NCBI RefSeq assembly: GCF_003994465.1 | Contig: NZ_RZNX01000005.1 | Coordinates: 167,294 to 231,293 of the forward strand | From: Paenibacillus zeisoli | GTDB taxonomy: Bacteria > Bacillota > Bacilli > Paenibacillales > Paenibacillaceae | Direction: 5' to 3' | Length of the DNA: 64,000 bases | Part shown: one piece after another, positions 18,860-26,904 of the stretch | Position numbering within the stretch: the stretch's first letter is position 1 | How the letters are laid out: each line of letters opens with the position of its first letter | The notes under the pieces: generated by a model | What the model was told of the DNA's origin: nothing | Seen by the model: only the letters and a program-made list of their open reading frames with translations | Database searches by the model: none | Program-made: the position numbers and the translations under genes

Positions 18860-19750
18860 ATGGAAACCAAATCAAATCTCTATCGAAAAGAGAGAATATA
18901 CGGGTATTTGTTCATACTTCCTCCCGTGCTGGGACTGCTGATTTTCACATTGTTCCCTGTCATTTATTCCTTCTACGGGTCTCTGACAGACTGGGACGGA
19001 CTTGGTCAGATGAGCTTTGTCGGCTTAAGCAACTTTAAGGATCTATTCTCGGATGATTTGTTCTACAAGGCTGCTTTCAATACCATTTATCTTATGATTG
19101 GCATTCCGATCGGGTTGTTCCTGGCCCTGCTGCTGGCTCTCGGGCTTAACCGCAGAATCCCTGGAACTACAGCGTTCCGCGTTATCTATTACGTCCCGGT
19201 GATCTCGTCCCTGGCTGCCATTTCGATTCTCTGGAACTGGGCTTACAACGGGGATTATGGACTTGTGAATCAGTTCCTTGAGCTGTTCGGCATCAAAGGA
19301 CCGAACTGGCTCGCCAATAAATATACCGTGAAGCCGGCAATCATTATCATGACCGTATGGAAAGGTCTCGGTTATACAATGCTCCTCTATCTGGCTGCAC
19401 TTCAGAGCATTCCAAGAACGTACTATGAAGCGGCAGAGCTCGATGGGGCCACCGGCTTCAAGTCTTTCAGACATATTACCTGGCCGATGGTGAAGCCGGT
19501 GACGTTCTTCATCGTCGTGACCAGCATTATTGGCGGATCACAAATTTTCACTGAAATTAACATTATGACCTCGACCGGTGGCACAGAGTACTCCTCCGCA
19601 TCCGTGGTGTTCTACATCTGGCAGAAGGCCTTCGGCAATCTGCAAATGGGATACGCCTCAGCCATGGCCGTCGTACTTGGACTGTTCATATTTGTGATTA
19701 CTCTGATCCAATTCAAAATGAACGAGAAATCATCCTACGAGGCCGATTGA
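18860..19750 (+). CDS. araP: CUT1 importer permease (AraP-like)
   Basis: Inner-membrane permease of 296 residues with about six helices. The EAA loop contacting the ATPase is visible as YYEAAELDGATGFKSFRHITWPMV (about 192-215). The N-terminal RKERIYGYLFILPPVLGLLIFTLFP is typical of MalF-type subunits. A GTG nine bases earlier is in frame, but GAGGTG sits at the right distance from the ATG at 18860. It forms a heterodimer with the following AraQ-like subunit; the ATPase must come from elsewhere in the genome (MsmX type). Confidence 0.9.
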   Translation: METKSNLYRKERIYGYLFILPPVLGLLIFTLFPVIYSFYGSLTDWDGLGQMSFVGLSNFKDLFSDDLFYKAAFNTIYLMIGIPIGLFLALLLALGLNRRIPGTTAFRVIYYVPVISSLAAISILWNWAYNGDYGLVNQFLELFGIKGPNWLANKYTVKPAIIIMTVWKGLGYTMLLYLAALQSIPRTYYEAAELDGATGFKSFRHITWPMVKPVTFFIVVTSIIGGSQIFTEINIMTSTGGTEYSSASVVFYIWQKAFGNLQMGYASAMAVVLGLFIFVITLIQFKMNEKSSYEAD

Positions 19751-19778
19751 GCACAAGGAGAAAGGAGCGAATACGAAC

Positions 19779-20621
19779 ATGTCCCATTCACAAAAAAGAC
19801 GTACGGCCAACTTCTTTATTTTTATCCTGCTGGCCATAGGCGCGATCTTCATGATTGCCCCACTACTATGGATGCTTACCACATCGGTTAAAGATCAGCA
19901 GGATGTATTTGCACTTCCGCCAAAATGGATTCCGGATATATTCCACTGGGATAAATACGCGGAAATATGGGAAAAGGGCCCTTTGCTTACCGGGATTACG
20001 AACAGCTTAATTGTAGCTTTGAGTGTAACTATAGTGGGTACTTTCACATCTAGTCTAGCAGCGTTCTCGTTCGCCAAGCTGAAGTTCCCACATAAGAATA
20101 AGATCTTCCTGCTGCTGCTGTCTGCCATCATGATTCCTTATCCGGCAGTGATGATCCCGCAGTTCATTATGTTCTCGGAGCTCGGTTGGGTCGATACGCT
20201 GCTGCCCTTGATTGTTCCGGGTTTGTTCGGAAATATCGTCATGATCTTCTTCATCCGGCAGTACCTCGTCAGCGTGCCGAACGAGATTATTGAGGCGGCC
20301 AAGATCGATGGCAGCTCTTACTTCAGACTCTTCTCGACCATCACTTTCCCGCTAATCAAGCCGGCGGTTGCTGCTCAGCTTATTCTCTGGTTCATGGGAA
20401 TCTGGAACGATTATCTGGCACCCATCATCTATCTGAACTCCCCGGAGAATCAGACGCTGCAGCTCGTTATTGCCAATTATAATGCGACTTATGCCATTCA
20501 GACGGACTACCCGTTAATTATGGCAGCTTCCATCATTGCACTGCTGCCGGTCTTGATTACGTTCTTGGTGTTCCAAAAACAAATTATTGAGTCGGTGGCT
20601 ATATCCGGAGTTAAGGGATGA
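19779..20621 (+). CDS. araQ: CUT1 importer permease (AraQ-like)
   Basis: Second inner-membrane permease, 280 residues, MalG-type, with about six helices. EAA motif: EIIEAAKIDGSSYFRLFSTITFPLIKP near residues 169-195. N-terminal PLLWMLTTSVKDQQDVFALPPKWIP is characteristic. AAGGAG precedes the ATG. Its stop overlaps the ATG of the following arabinanase gene (ATGA), so import and outside cleavage of arabinan are translationally coupled. Confidence 0.9.
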   Translation: MSHSQKRRTANFFIFILLAIGAIFMIAPLLWMLTTSVKDQQDVFALPPKWIPDIFHWDKYAEIWEKGPLLTGITNSLIVALSVTIVGTFTSSLAAFSFAKLKFPHKNKIFLLLLSAIMIPYPAVMIPQFIMFSELGWVDTLLPLIVPGLFGNIVMIFFIRQYLVSVPNEIIEAAKIDGSSYFRLFSTITFPLIKPAVAAQLILWFMGIWNDYLAPIIYLNSPENQTLQLVIANYNATYAIQTDYPLIMAASIIALLPVLITFLVFQKQIIESVAISGVKG

Positions 20622-22054
20622 ATCCACAGGCCAAATGGAGGGCGATTATGGTTATTCCTATGCTTCTGTTATTCGGGGCAGGCGGATGTACGGCGGACAA
20701 TACGGCGAAGCCCGTATTCCCTACCTCTCCCGGCGATTTCACCATGTATGATACTTCTGTAATTGACAATGAGGCTTATTGGACTAGTAACAATGCTCAT
20801 GATCCAGGCATTATCAAGACGGATCAGGGATACTATGTGTTCTCGACCGATGTGAAGGTTGGCGGGGAACCGAAGCCAGGCGTCATGGTCCGCCAATCAG
20901 ACGATCTCATTCATTGGAAATGGGTGCAGTACGCCCTGCCAGGTGTGCCTGCTGAAGCCAAAGCCTGGTCTGGTGCGCTCGGATTGTGGGCGCCTGATGT
21001 TGTGAAATACAAAGATTCCTATCGTATCTATTATTCAGCTTCGACCTTTGGCAGCAGACAATCTATGATCGGAATGGCTACATCCCGTTCAATAGAGGGG
21101 CCTTGGACCGATGAGGGCTCTGTCATCAAGACGAGAAATGAAGACACGCTCAATGCGATTGATCCCAATGTTATAACGGACGCGGACGGCAAGATGTGGA
21201 TGGTCTATGGTTCTTTCTTCGGAGGAATTCATATCATTCAGCTGAGCCCCGAGACCGGCAAGCCTGCAGAAGCCGGGTTCGGCACCTTGATTGCCGCACG
21301 GGACCGGGTCACCGAGGACGGAGCGGTGGAAGGACCTTACATCGTATATAACGAGAAGTTCAAGAAGTATTATTTATTTGTCTCCTATGATTCCTTATTC
21401 GAGGACTATAACGTACGGGTTGCCCGTTCGGATACCCTTACAGGTCCATATGTGGATTATAACGGACGTGAAATGACGGATACATCTTACAAGCCCCAAT
21501 ATGAAGTGGGGAATAAAGTTCTTGGCGGTTACAGACTCGGGGATGATCCGGGATGGATTGCTCCAGGACACAATTCCGTTCTGAAGGACGGCGAGAATTA
21601 CTTCATTGTCCATCATGCACGGGGGGAACAGGACAAGAATTGGTCTTACCTGCATGTCCGCAAGATCCTGTGGACCGAAGACGGCTGGCCTGTTGTGTCA
21701 CCGGAGCGGTACGCGGGAGAGACCCAACAGAATATTCCCAAATCTCTGATTGCGGGAGAATGGGATTACCTCATTATGGACCCGTCTGTAGATGGTCAAG
21801 TGGAGTCAAGCCGTGTTGAACTTATGAGCGATGGGTCCATTAAGGGTTCGGCGGATCAAGGGACTTGGTCCTTTGACGGTAAATATACGCTGACTTTGAC
21901 ATGGGATAACCCCGAACCTGGCAAGGGGAAGGTGGAACAAGTTCAACTGCTGCCATCCTGGGATTGGGAGCAGAATCGCCAGACACTTGTTTTTACCGGA
22001 ATGGATGAGAAAGGGATCTCAGTCTGGGGCAAGCAAGCCGCATCGGGTCAATAA
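20618..22054 (+). CDS. Surface endo-1,5-alpha-L-arabinanase, GH43 lipoprotein
   Basis: Inverting GH43 enzyme, 478 residues, cutting internal alpha-1,5 links of arabinan. The five-bladed propeller carries the catalytic set D62 (AHDPG), D182 (AIDPN) and E238 (VEGPY). From about residue 385 a separate C-terminal beta domain follows ([16 protein letters not shown] onward), as in the Abn2 type of Bacillus. The N-terminus has a short hydrophobic stretch ending AGGC, so it is probably a lipoprotein anchored at C24, although the lipobox is less typical than LAGC. It keeps cleavage next to the importer. Exact mode (endo or exo) cannot be fixed from sequence. Confidence 0.87.
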   Translation: MNPQAKWRAIMVIPMLLLFGAGGCTADNTAKPVFPTSPGDFTMYDTSVIDNEAYWTSNNAHDPGIIKTDQGYYVFSTDVKVGGEPKPGVMVRQSDDLIHWKWVQYALPGVPAEAKAWSGALGLWAPDVVKYKDSYRIYYSASTFGSRQSMIGMATSRSIEGPWTDEGSVIKTRNEDTLNAIDPNVITDADGKMWMVYGSFFGGIHIIQLSPETGKPAEAGFGTLIAARDRVTEDGAVEGPYIVYNEKFKKYYLFVSYDSLFEDYNVRVARSDTLTGPYVDYNGREMTDTSYKPQYEVGNKVLGGYRLGDDPGWIAPGHNSVLKDGENYFIVHHARGEQDKNWSYLHVRKILWTEDGWPVVSPERYAGETQQNIPKSLIAGEWDYLIMDPSVDGQVESSRVELMSDGSIKGSADQGTWSFDGKYTLTLTWDNPEPGKGKVEQVQLLPSWDWEQNRQTLVFTGMDEKGISVWGKQAASGQ

Positions 22055-22080
22055 ATCTGGAGTGGAGAGGACGAGTCATA

Positions 22081-23562
22081 ATGATAAACATAAAGCTAAA
22101 TGCAGAGGAGAAGAAGGGCCAAATAAGCCGTCACTTGTACGGACATTTCGCGGAGCACCTGGGCAGATGTGTATATGAGGGACTTTGGGTGGGTGTAGAT
22201 TCGCCCGTTCCCAATACGGAAGGTATCCGTAACGATGTGCTCGGAGCTCTGAAACGCCTGAATATTCCGGTTCTGCGCTGGCCGGGCGGGTGTTTCGCTG
22301 ATGAATATCACTGGATGGATGGAATTGGACCGGCGTCCGGGCGGGCTAGGATGATCAATAACAATTGGGGCGGTGTGGAGGAGAATAATCACTTTGGAAC
22401 ACATGAATTCCTGCGTTTGTGCGAGCTTCTGAATACGGAACCTTATATCAGTGGAAATGTGGGCAGTGGTACAGTTCGCGAAATGCAGCAGTGGGTGGAA
22501 TATATGACCTTTGACGGGGAATCCCCGATGGCGAACCTGCGCCGTGAGAACGGCCGTGATGAGCCATGGTCCCTGCAATTTTTTGGCGTGGGGAATGAGA
22601 ATTGGGGCTGCGGCGGGAATATGCGCCCGGAATATTATGCGGACTTGTACCGGCATTATTCCACTTATGTTCGGAACTACGGCGGGAATAAGGTCTACAA
22701 AATTGCCTGCGGTCCGAATACAGATCATTTCCACTGGACCGAGGTGTTGATGCGCGAAGCGGGGGGGCTGATGGACGGACTCAGTCTTCATTACTACACA
22801 ATTCCATCCGGTAACTGGTTTGGGAGCAAAGGCTCGGCTACAGAATTTGGCACAGATGAGTGGTTCGCCACATTGAAGAATACGCTCTACATGGAAGAGC
22901 TGATTGTGAAGCATTCCGAGATTATGGATAAATATGATCCCGAGAAAAGAGTCGGGCTTATCATTGACGAATGGGGCACTTGGTGCGATGTAGAGCCCGG
23001 TACGAATCCTGGTTTCCTGTACCAGCAGAATACACTGCGGGATGCGCTGGTTGCAGGCATTAACCTGAATATTTTCCACAAGTATTGTGACCGGGTAAAG
23101 ATGGCCAACATTGCCCAGATGGTGAATGTTCTTCAGGCATTGATTCTAACCGAGGGTGACAAAATGCTGCTGACGCCAACCTACCATGTGTTCGATATGT
23201 ACCAGGTTCATATGGATAATCAGCTGCTCGAACTTCAGTTCGACAGCCCGGAATACACCTATGGGGATGTATCCATTCCTCAGATCAGTGTCTCGGCATC
23301 CCAGGATTCCGAGGGAGCAATCCACTTGACGGCTTGTAATCTGCACCATGCAGAACGTGCCAAGTTCAGGTGTCATATTGAAGGAGCGAATAATAGACAG
23401 GTGTCAGGCCGAATTCTGACCCACACTTCCCTGAACGCACACAATACGTTCGAGCAGCCGGATCTGGTAGCTCCAGCTGCTTTTGAGGAAGCGGTTCTGA
23501 AGGATGGAGTTCTTGAATTTGAACTGCCGCCGGCCTCTGTCCTCGTGCTGTCCCTTAACTAG
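22081..23562 (+). CDS. Second alpha-L-arabinofuranosidase, GH51
   Basis: Cytosolic GH51 enzyme of 493 residues, only distantly similar to the first one and resembling the Abf2/Xsa group. Acid/base is E173 in GVGNENWG and nucleophile E297 in IIDEWGTW. Characteristic N-terminus: [22 protein letters not shown]. No signal peptide. In Bacillus subtilis the two GH51 enzymes differ in preference for arabinan versus arabinoxylan side chains; a similar split of work is likely. A GTGGAGAGGA site precedes the ATG. A small Cys-rich gene follows after two bases. Confidence 0.93.
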   Translation: MINIKLNAEEKKGQISRHLYGHFAEHLGRCVYEGLWVGVDSPVPNTEGIRNDVLGALKRLNIPVLRWPGGCFADEYHWMDGIGPASGRARMINNNWGGVEENNHFGTHEFLRLCELLNTEPYISGNVGSGTVREMQQWVEYMTFDGESPMANLRRENGRDEPWSLQFFGVGNENWGCGGNMRPEYYADLYRHYSTYVRNYGGNKVYKIACGPNTDHFHWTEVLMREAGGLMDGLSLHYYTIPSGNWFGSKGSATEFGTDEWFATLKNTLYMEELIVKHSEIMDKYDPEKRVGLIIDEWGTWCDVEPGTNPGFLYQQNTLRDALVAGINLNIFHKYCDRVKMANIAQMVNVLQALILTEGDKMLLTPTYHVFDMYQVHMDNQLLELQFDSPEYTYGDVSIPQISVSASQDSEGAIHLTACNLHHAERAKFRCHIEGANNRQVSGRILTHTSLNAHNTFEQPDLVAPAAFEEAVLKDGVLEFELPPASVLVLSLN

Positions 23563-23564
23563 AG

Positions 23565-23840
23565 ATGCGCCGGGTTATGCAGAGTGTCCAAGGCTGCAAA
23601 GGCTGCTCGGAGAGTGTTCAGGTATCACCAGAGAAGCTAGCGCGGCTGGTTGAAATGGCGACACTGAATCGTATCGCGGCAAGCGATGAAGAGTACGAGC
23701 GGCGTCTTGACCGCTGCCTTAGCTGCCCGTCTCTTCAATATGGAACCACATGCAGGCACTGTGGTTGTCTGGTGGCGGTGAGAGCGAAGCTGCTGGATTC
23801 CGAATGTCCATATCCGGGAGAGTCAAGGTGGGGAGAGTAA
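23565..23840 (+). CDS. Small cysteine-rich protein, DUF6171-like
   Basis: 91-residue soluble protein with nine cysteines arranged as GCKGC, then DRCLSC, then TCRHCGC and SEC, which looks like one or two zinc ribbons. I believe it matches the small DUF6171 family of unknown function. Its ATG lies two bases after the GH51 stop, and the codon usage is like the neighbours, so it is translated with the arabinan enzymes. No enzymatic motif is visible. A metal-binding accessory or regulatory role is possible but unsupported. Confidence 0.72.
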   Translation: MRRVMQSVQGCKGCSESVQVSPEKLARLVEMATLNRIAASDEEYERRLDRCLSCPSLQYGTTCRHCGCLVAVRAKLLDSECPYPGESRWGE

Positions 23841-23939
23841 CTGCTATCCCGGCGAAAGAGGACGGAGACTGACGAAGCTAAGCATGGTGAGAAAATATAT
23901 ATAGGGCAGATAATGCTTAATTTAAAGGAGACGAGAACA

Positions 23940-24911
23940 GTGGACGCAACCAGAGAATATAACAATCCCTTGGTGGAACAGCGAGCTGATCCCTGGGTAT
24001 ATAAGCATAATGATGGGTACTATTACTTCACCGCATCGGTTCCGGAGTATGACCGGATTGAAGTTCGCCGTTCTTCCACATTGGAAGGATTACGTGATAC
24101 CCAGCCTGTAGTAGCATGGCGCAAATACGAGACCGGGATGCTCAGTGCGAACATCTGGGCGCCGGAGATTCATTTTATCCAAGGGAAATGGTATATCTAT
24201 TTCGCTGCAGCCAGAACGACAGAGACGAAGGAAGGTCTGTTCGATCACCGGATGTATGTGCTGGAGAATACTTCTGCCAATCCGTTGGAAGGGGAGTGGG
24301 TGGAGAAGGGACAGGTGCGGACAGCTTGGGAGAGCTTCGCGCTGGATGCAACGACCTTTGAACACCAAGGCAGGCTCTATTATGTATGGGCGCAGAAGGA
24401 TCCCGAGATTGAAGGGAACTCCAATCTGTATATCTCGGCCATGAGCAATCCATGGACGCTGAGCGGAGAGCAGGTCATGATCTCTACACCGGAGCATCCG
24501 TGGGAAGTGATCGGCTTTAAGGTAAATGAAGGAGCGGCATTTCTGAAGCGTAATGGACGGATCTTCATCAGCTACTCGGCAAGTGCAACAGATCATAACT
24601 ACTGTATGGGTCTGCTAAGCGCCGACGAATCATCCGATCTGCTTGATCCACAGTCCTGGACCAAGTCGCCTGAACCGGTGTTCCAGACGAATGAAGAGAC
24701 AGGCCAGTATGGACCAGGGCATAACAGCTTCACCGTATCTGAAGATGGACAGGATGTCCTTATCTATCATGCCCGCAATTATAAGGAGATCACCGGAGAT
24801 CCGCTGTATGACCCGAACCGGCATACCCGGGCCCAGGTATTCGGTTGGAACGAGAATGGAACCCCGAATTTCGGAATTCCGGTGAGAGATGGAATCAGGC
24901 AAGGTAAATAG
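23940..24911 (+). CDS. GH43 exo-alpha-L-arabinofuranosidase (GH43_26-like)
   Basis: Five-bladed propeller glycosidase, 323 residues, no signal peptide, so cytosolic. Catalytic residues: D17 (RADPW), D136 (ALDATTF) and E197 (NEGAAF). The NIWAPEIHFIQGKWYIYFAAA and GHNSF motifs are typical of the GH43 subgroup that takes single arabinose units from alpha-1,5-linked chains. The frame opens at ATG 23913, but AAAGGAG nine bases before GTG 23940 and a family-normal N-terminus favour the GTG. It ends the arabinan operon and has a strong terminator. Confidence 0.85.
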   Translation: MDATREYNNPLVEQRADPWVYKHNDGYYYFTASVPEYDRIEVRRSSTLEGLRDTQPVVAWRKYETGMLSANIWAPEIHFIQGKWYIYFAAARTTETKEGLFDHRMYVLENTSANPLEGEWVEKGQVRTAWESFALDATTFEHQGRLYYVWAQKDPEIEGNSNLYISAMSNPWTLSGEQVMISTPEHPWEVIGFKVNEGAAFLKRNGRIFISYSASATDHNYCMGLLSADESSDLLDPQSWTKSPEPVFQTNEETGQYGPGHNSFTVSEDGQDVLIYHARNYKEITGDPLYDPNRHTRAQVFGWNENGTPNFGIPVRDGIRQGK

Positions 24912-24922
24912 GGTAGAATGAG

Positions 24923-24951
24923 AGCCTGGCTGATCTTAGCCAGGCTTTTTT
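24923..24951 (+). terminator. Terminator of the arabinan operon
   Basis: Nine-bp arms AGCCTGGCT/AGCCAGGCT with a 6-base loop and a T run. Confidence 0.9.
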
Positions 24952-24994
24952 ATAAGATTAGCGTTAATTGAGGACAAAGAGTCAATTTGATAGT

Positions 24995-25036
24995 AAAAGA
25001 AGTCTTGCTCAACTAGGTAAAGCAAGACTTCTTTTT
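24995..25036. terminator. Second strong hairpin, probably bidirectional
   Basis: Perfect stem of about 15 bp around AGAAGTCTTGCT, with T runs on both strands. It lies just outside the repeat-bounded cassette region and could end leftward transcription coming out of it. Confidence 0.75.
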
Positions 25037-25110
25037 ATTATGTTGGCTAAGTTATATTCCAATATTGATAGTTTGATTACAAGATTCCGACTTGTGGGGA
25101 AGGCGGTTCA

Positions 25111-25140
25111 TTAAGCTATTGTATCCCGTTAGCTTAGCGG
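25111..25140. repeat. Cassette repeat, lone B half (element 0)
   Basis: Contains TTAAGCTATTG followed by TCCCGTTAGCTTAG. The left part is close to the reverse complement of the A-half core, and the right part is a direct copy of it. No A half is visible to its left. The leftward gene of cassette 1 stops two bases after it. Confidence 0.7.
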
Positions 25141-25141
25141 T

Positions 25142-25447
25142 CTAGTTGAACTTAATAGTTGATTTTGTTGGTCTAGACTTCTTATTGTGTTCTAATGATT
25201 TTTCACTTGAGTCGATTATTTCATCATCAAATTCCCATGAAACCATTATGGTTACCTTAGTTCCTACAGGAAGGAAAAGGTTTCTCCTAAACCATCTCGC
25301 TCGGTTATTATCACCTACGATTTTTAACTGTTGTTTTTCCTCATCTTCAACTAACACTTCATATTCCTTTCCTCGTGTTAATGCATTTATATATGTCCCT
25401 ACATAATCGCAAACTACAATTTTGTTGGTAATGTTTCCACTATTCAT
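25142..25447 (-). CDS. Hypothetical small protein, cassette 1
   Basis: 101 residues, not recognised. The first 60 residues (IVVCDYVGTYINALTRGKEYEV to the NRARWFRRNLF segment) have the strand pattern of a small SH3-like barrel seen in many short phage and immunity-type proteins; the rest is charged with a basic tail. It fills a unit bounded by repeat halves, with its stop two bases from the B half of element 0. The region is AT-rich compared with the arabinan operon, suggesting separate origin. Function unknown. Confidence 0.6.
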   Translation of the reverse strand: MNSGNITNKIVVCDYVGTYINALTRGKEYEVLVEDEEKQQLKIVGDNNRARWFRRNLFLPVGTKVTIMVSWEFDDEIIDSSEKSLEHNKKSRPTKSTIKFN

Positions 25448-25511
25448 AGCAATTCCGCCCTCATATATTGCATTTGAAATAAGATTATCATAAACCTTCG
25501 AATTCCACTAA

Positions 25512-25597
25512 ACTGCCCGTTAGTTGAGAAAACCGACAATCTCCCGTGGCTACCGGTTCTTTACCTTTGAGCTATAGTTTCCCGTTACTTCAATGAC
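25512..25597. repeat. Cassette repeat, complete element 1 (A half, stem-loop, B half)
   Basis: A half CTGCCCGTTAGTTGAG at 25513; inner inverted repeat AACCG/CGGTT at 25531-25558; B half TTGAGCTATAG followed by TTTCCCGTTACTTCA ending about 25591. The inner stem differs in sequence from that of element 2 but occupies the same place, so pairing rather than sequence is conserved. Confidence 0.72.
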
Positions 25598-25697
25598 GCG
25601 CAGTAATCTTCAGCCAATGTTTGTCAAAAGAATTTGACACTAAATTATTTTTCTTATATCATCAAGGTGTAAAAACTTTTTTACAGGAGGGATCTGG

Positions 25698-26039
25698 TTG
25701 GGAATTTTAGTACAAATTTTCATATCTATATATTATGCCGGTGTCATTTTCGCTTGCATGTTCATATGCGGTCATAAATCAAGTGGTGGTGACGAACGTC
25801 AGAAAGAAATCCGGAAACGAGCAACCCAATCCAGTTGGATTGGCATGATGCTTTATAGCATAGAAAGGGGAATTAGAGAGATTCCTTTTGTAAAGGAGTT
25901 CTATAAGGAAACGGTAACCGTGGGACCTTTTATACCGCAAAGCTGGGTAAGTAATTTACAAAATGGATTCGATGTTGTTTTGGTAGGCTTTATTTTTTAT
26001 ATTATCTTTTATATCCAAGCCAAAAGGAAACTGTCTTAA
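25698..26039 (+). CDS. Small membrane protein, cassette 2
   Basis: 113 residues with two hydrophobic helices (about 5-24 and 90-109) and a polar loop between them (KSSGGDERQKEIRKRATQSSWIG). It resembles the two-helix proteins often paired with tiny XRE regulators (DUF2178-type), but I cannot name it firmly. The TTG start is decided by AGGAGGG six bases upstream. Its stop overlaps the ATG of the XRE gene (TAATG), so the pair is translationally coupled and probably forms a membrane-tethered regulatory pair. Confidence 0.65.
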   Translation: MGILVQIFISIYYAGVIFACMFICGHKSSGGDERQKEIRKRATQSSWIGMMLYSIERGIREIPFVKEFYKETVTVGPFIPQSWVSNLQNGFDVVLVGFIFYIIFYIQAKRKLS

Positions 26040-26227
26040 TGGAAAATCGAATCAGACAACTGAGAGAAGAACATAAATTTTCACAGAGCGATCTTGCTAC
26101 AAAGTGCCGCGTTTCCCGTCAAACCATCAATGCCATTGAAAACAATAAATACGATCCAACCTTAGAGTTGGCTTTCCGTTTAGCCCGAGTGCTGGGTGTG
26201 AAGGTCGATGAGTTGTTTATATATTGA
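26039..26227 (+). CDS. XRE-family minimal repressor, cassette 2
   Basis: 62-residue helix-turn-helix protein that is almost entirely DNA-binding domain: IRQLREEHKFSQSDLATKCRVSRQTINAIENNKYDPTLELAFRLARVLGVKVDELF. This matches the small YgzD-like regulators. It is translated from an overlap with the membrane-protein gene and very likely autoregulates the pair. A hairpin follows. The two genes are the only rightward ones in the cassette array. Confidence 0.88.
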   Translation: MENRIRQLREEHKFSQSDLATKCRVSRQTINAIENNKYDPTLELAFRLARVLGVKVDELFIY

Positions 26228-26230
26228 GAT

Positions 26231-26255
26231 AAGGGCAGTTGTTATTGCTGCCCTT
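26231..26255 (+). terminator. Hairpin after the XRE gene
   Basis: Arms AAGGGCAG and CTGCCCTT with a 9-base loop, three bases after the stop. Only a short T stretch, within the stem end. Confidence 0.55.
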
Positions 26256-26280
26256 TGATCATATTATATTCCCCTAGTAT

Positions 26281-26369
26281 CCTGCCCGTTAGCTTAACGA
26301 GGCTGCCATATATATTCTTGGCAGCCTAGTCAGTTTCCCTTATTTAACTATCGTTTCCCGTTAGCTTAA
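26281..26369. repeat. Cassette repeat, complete element 2 (A half, stem-loop, B half)
   Basis: A half CCTGCCCGTTAGCTTAACG at 26281; inner stem GGCTGCC (26301-26307) with GGCAGCC (26320-26326); B half TTTAACTATCG then TTTCCCGTTAGCTTAA ending 26369. The A core CGTTAGCTTAA can pair with TTTAACTATCG, giving a long hairpin with a variable middle. This is the clearest copy of the element. Confidence 0.78.
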
Positions 26370-26371
26370 TC

Positions 26372-26733
26372 TCATCTCTCTTGGTTCAAATCTTTAGTTG
26401 CCAAATCTAAAGCCACTGCAATTTTGATTTGGTGCATTTTGCTACGCCCTTTAAGTAATAATTCAACAGGATACATCTCAATAATAGGGTCAACTTGTTG
26501 ATCGAAACGATCAAGCTCAATTGTAATTACGGAATGTGTATCCACTAGGAAAGTGATAATATCTTCACCTTGTTCGGGTATCCAGTAAAGAATGTATGCT
26601 ATTTCATTGCTGGAAAGCTTTCTTTAATAATGCTTAAAAACCTGGACATGGATTTATCATTGAATAAGCGAATTTTCGATGCTTGTAATTCCTTTCTGTA
26701 TTCCTGTTCAGTGATAGTTCCTTTAAGTTTCAA
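26372..26733 (-). pseudogene. Frameshifted hypothetical gene, cassette 3
   Basis: A leftward gene from TTG at 26733 (AGGTGG upstream) reads LKLKGTITEQEYRKELQASK and on to KESFP, then hits a stop. Shifting by one base at about 26612 continues as SNEIAYILYWIPEQGEDIIT through to a stop at 26372, three bases from the B half of element 2. The total of 362 bases fits a 120-residue protein that has lost one base. Not recognised as a named family. Either a true decay event or a sequencing error; its place and orientation match cassette 1. Confidence 0.7.
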
Positions 26734-26775
26734 CGCACCCACCTACTTTCTTGCCACCCGCTTTTGTTAATCAAT

Positions 26776-26792
26776 CCTGCCCGTTAGCTTAA
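26776..26792. repeat. Cassette repeat, lone A half (element 3)
   Basis: CCTGCCCGTTAGCTTAA, identical to the A half of element 2, but no inner stem or B half follows before the photolyase gene. It closes the array on the right. Confidence 0.72.
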
Positions 26793-26904
26793 TCAGAGCA
26801 CAGGTTTCAGTTCTCCCATTCTTTCCAGAAAGTCCACTCCTATCTTCTCAAGGAGTACAGGTGTCCTCTTTGTATATCACAAATGCGGAATTAATTACCG
26901 TGGT

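Noticed and set aside
22096..23079. Long leftward open frame opposite the second GH51 gene
   Set aside because: It is antisense to a well-supported enzyme gene with intact catalytic motifs; the long frame follows from that gene's codon usage.
26372..26733. Programmed ribosomal frameshift in cassette 3
   Set aside because: No slippery heptamer or downstream pseudoknot is evident at the junction; a simple one-base loss is the easier explanation.
26570..26770. Rightward 66-codon open frame
   Set aside because: It lies opposite the frameshifted leftward gene of cassette 3, has no ribosome site, and its sequence has no protein-like character.
25111..26792. Classical integron attC sites
   Set aside because: The elements share the idea of conserved ends with a paired variable middle, but GTTAGCT does not fit GTTRRRY and there is no integrase or attI in the window.
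25111..26792. CRISPR array
   Set aside because: The repeat-like units are unevenly spaced by hundreds of bases, hold genes, and are not identical direct repeats with short spacers. No cas genes are present.
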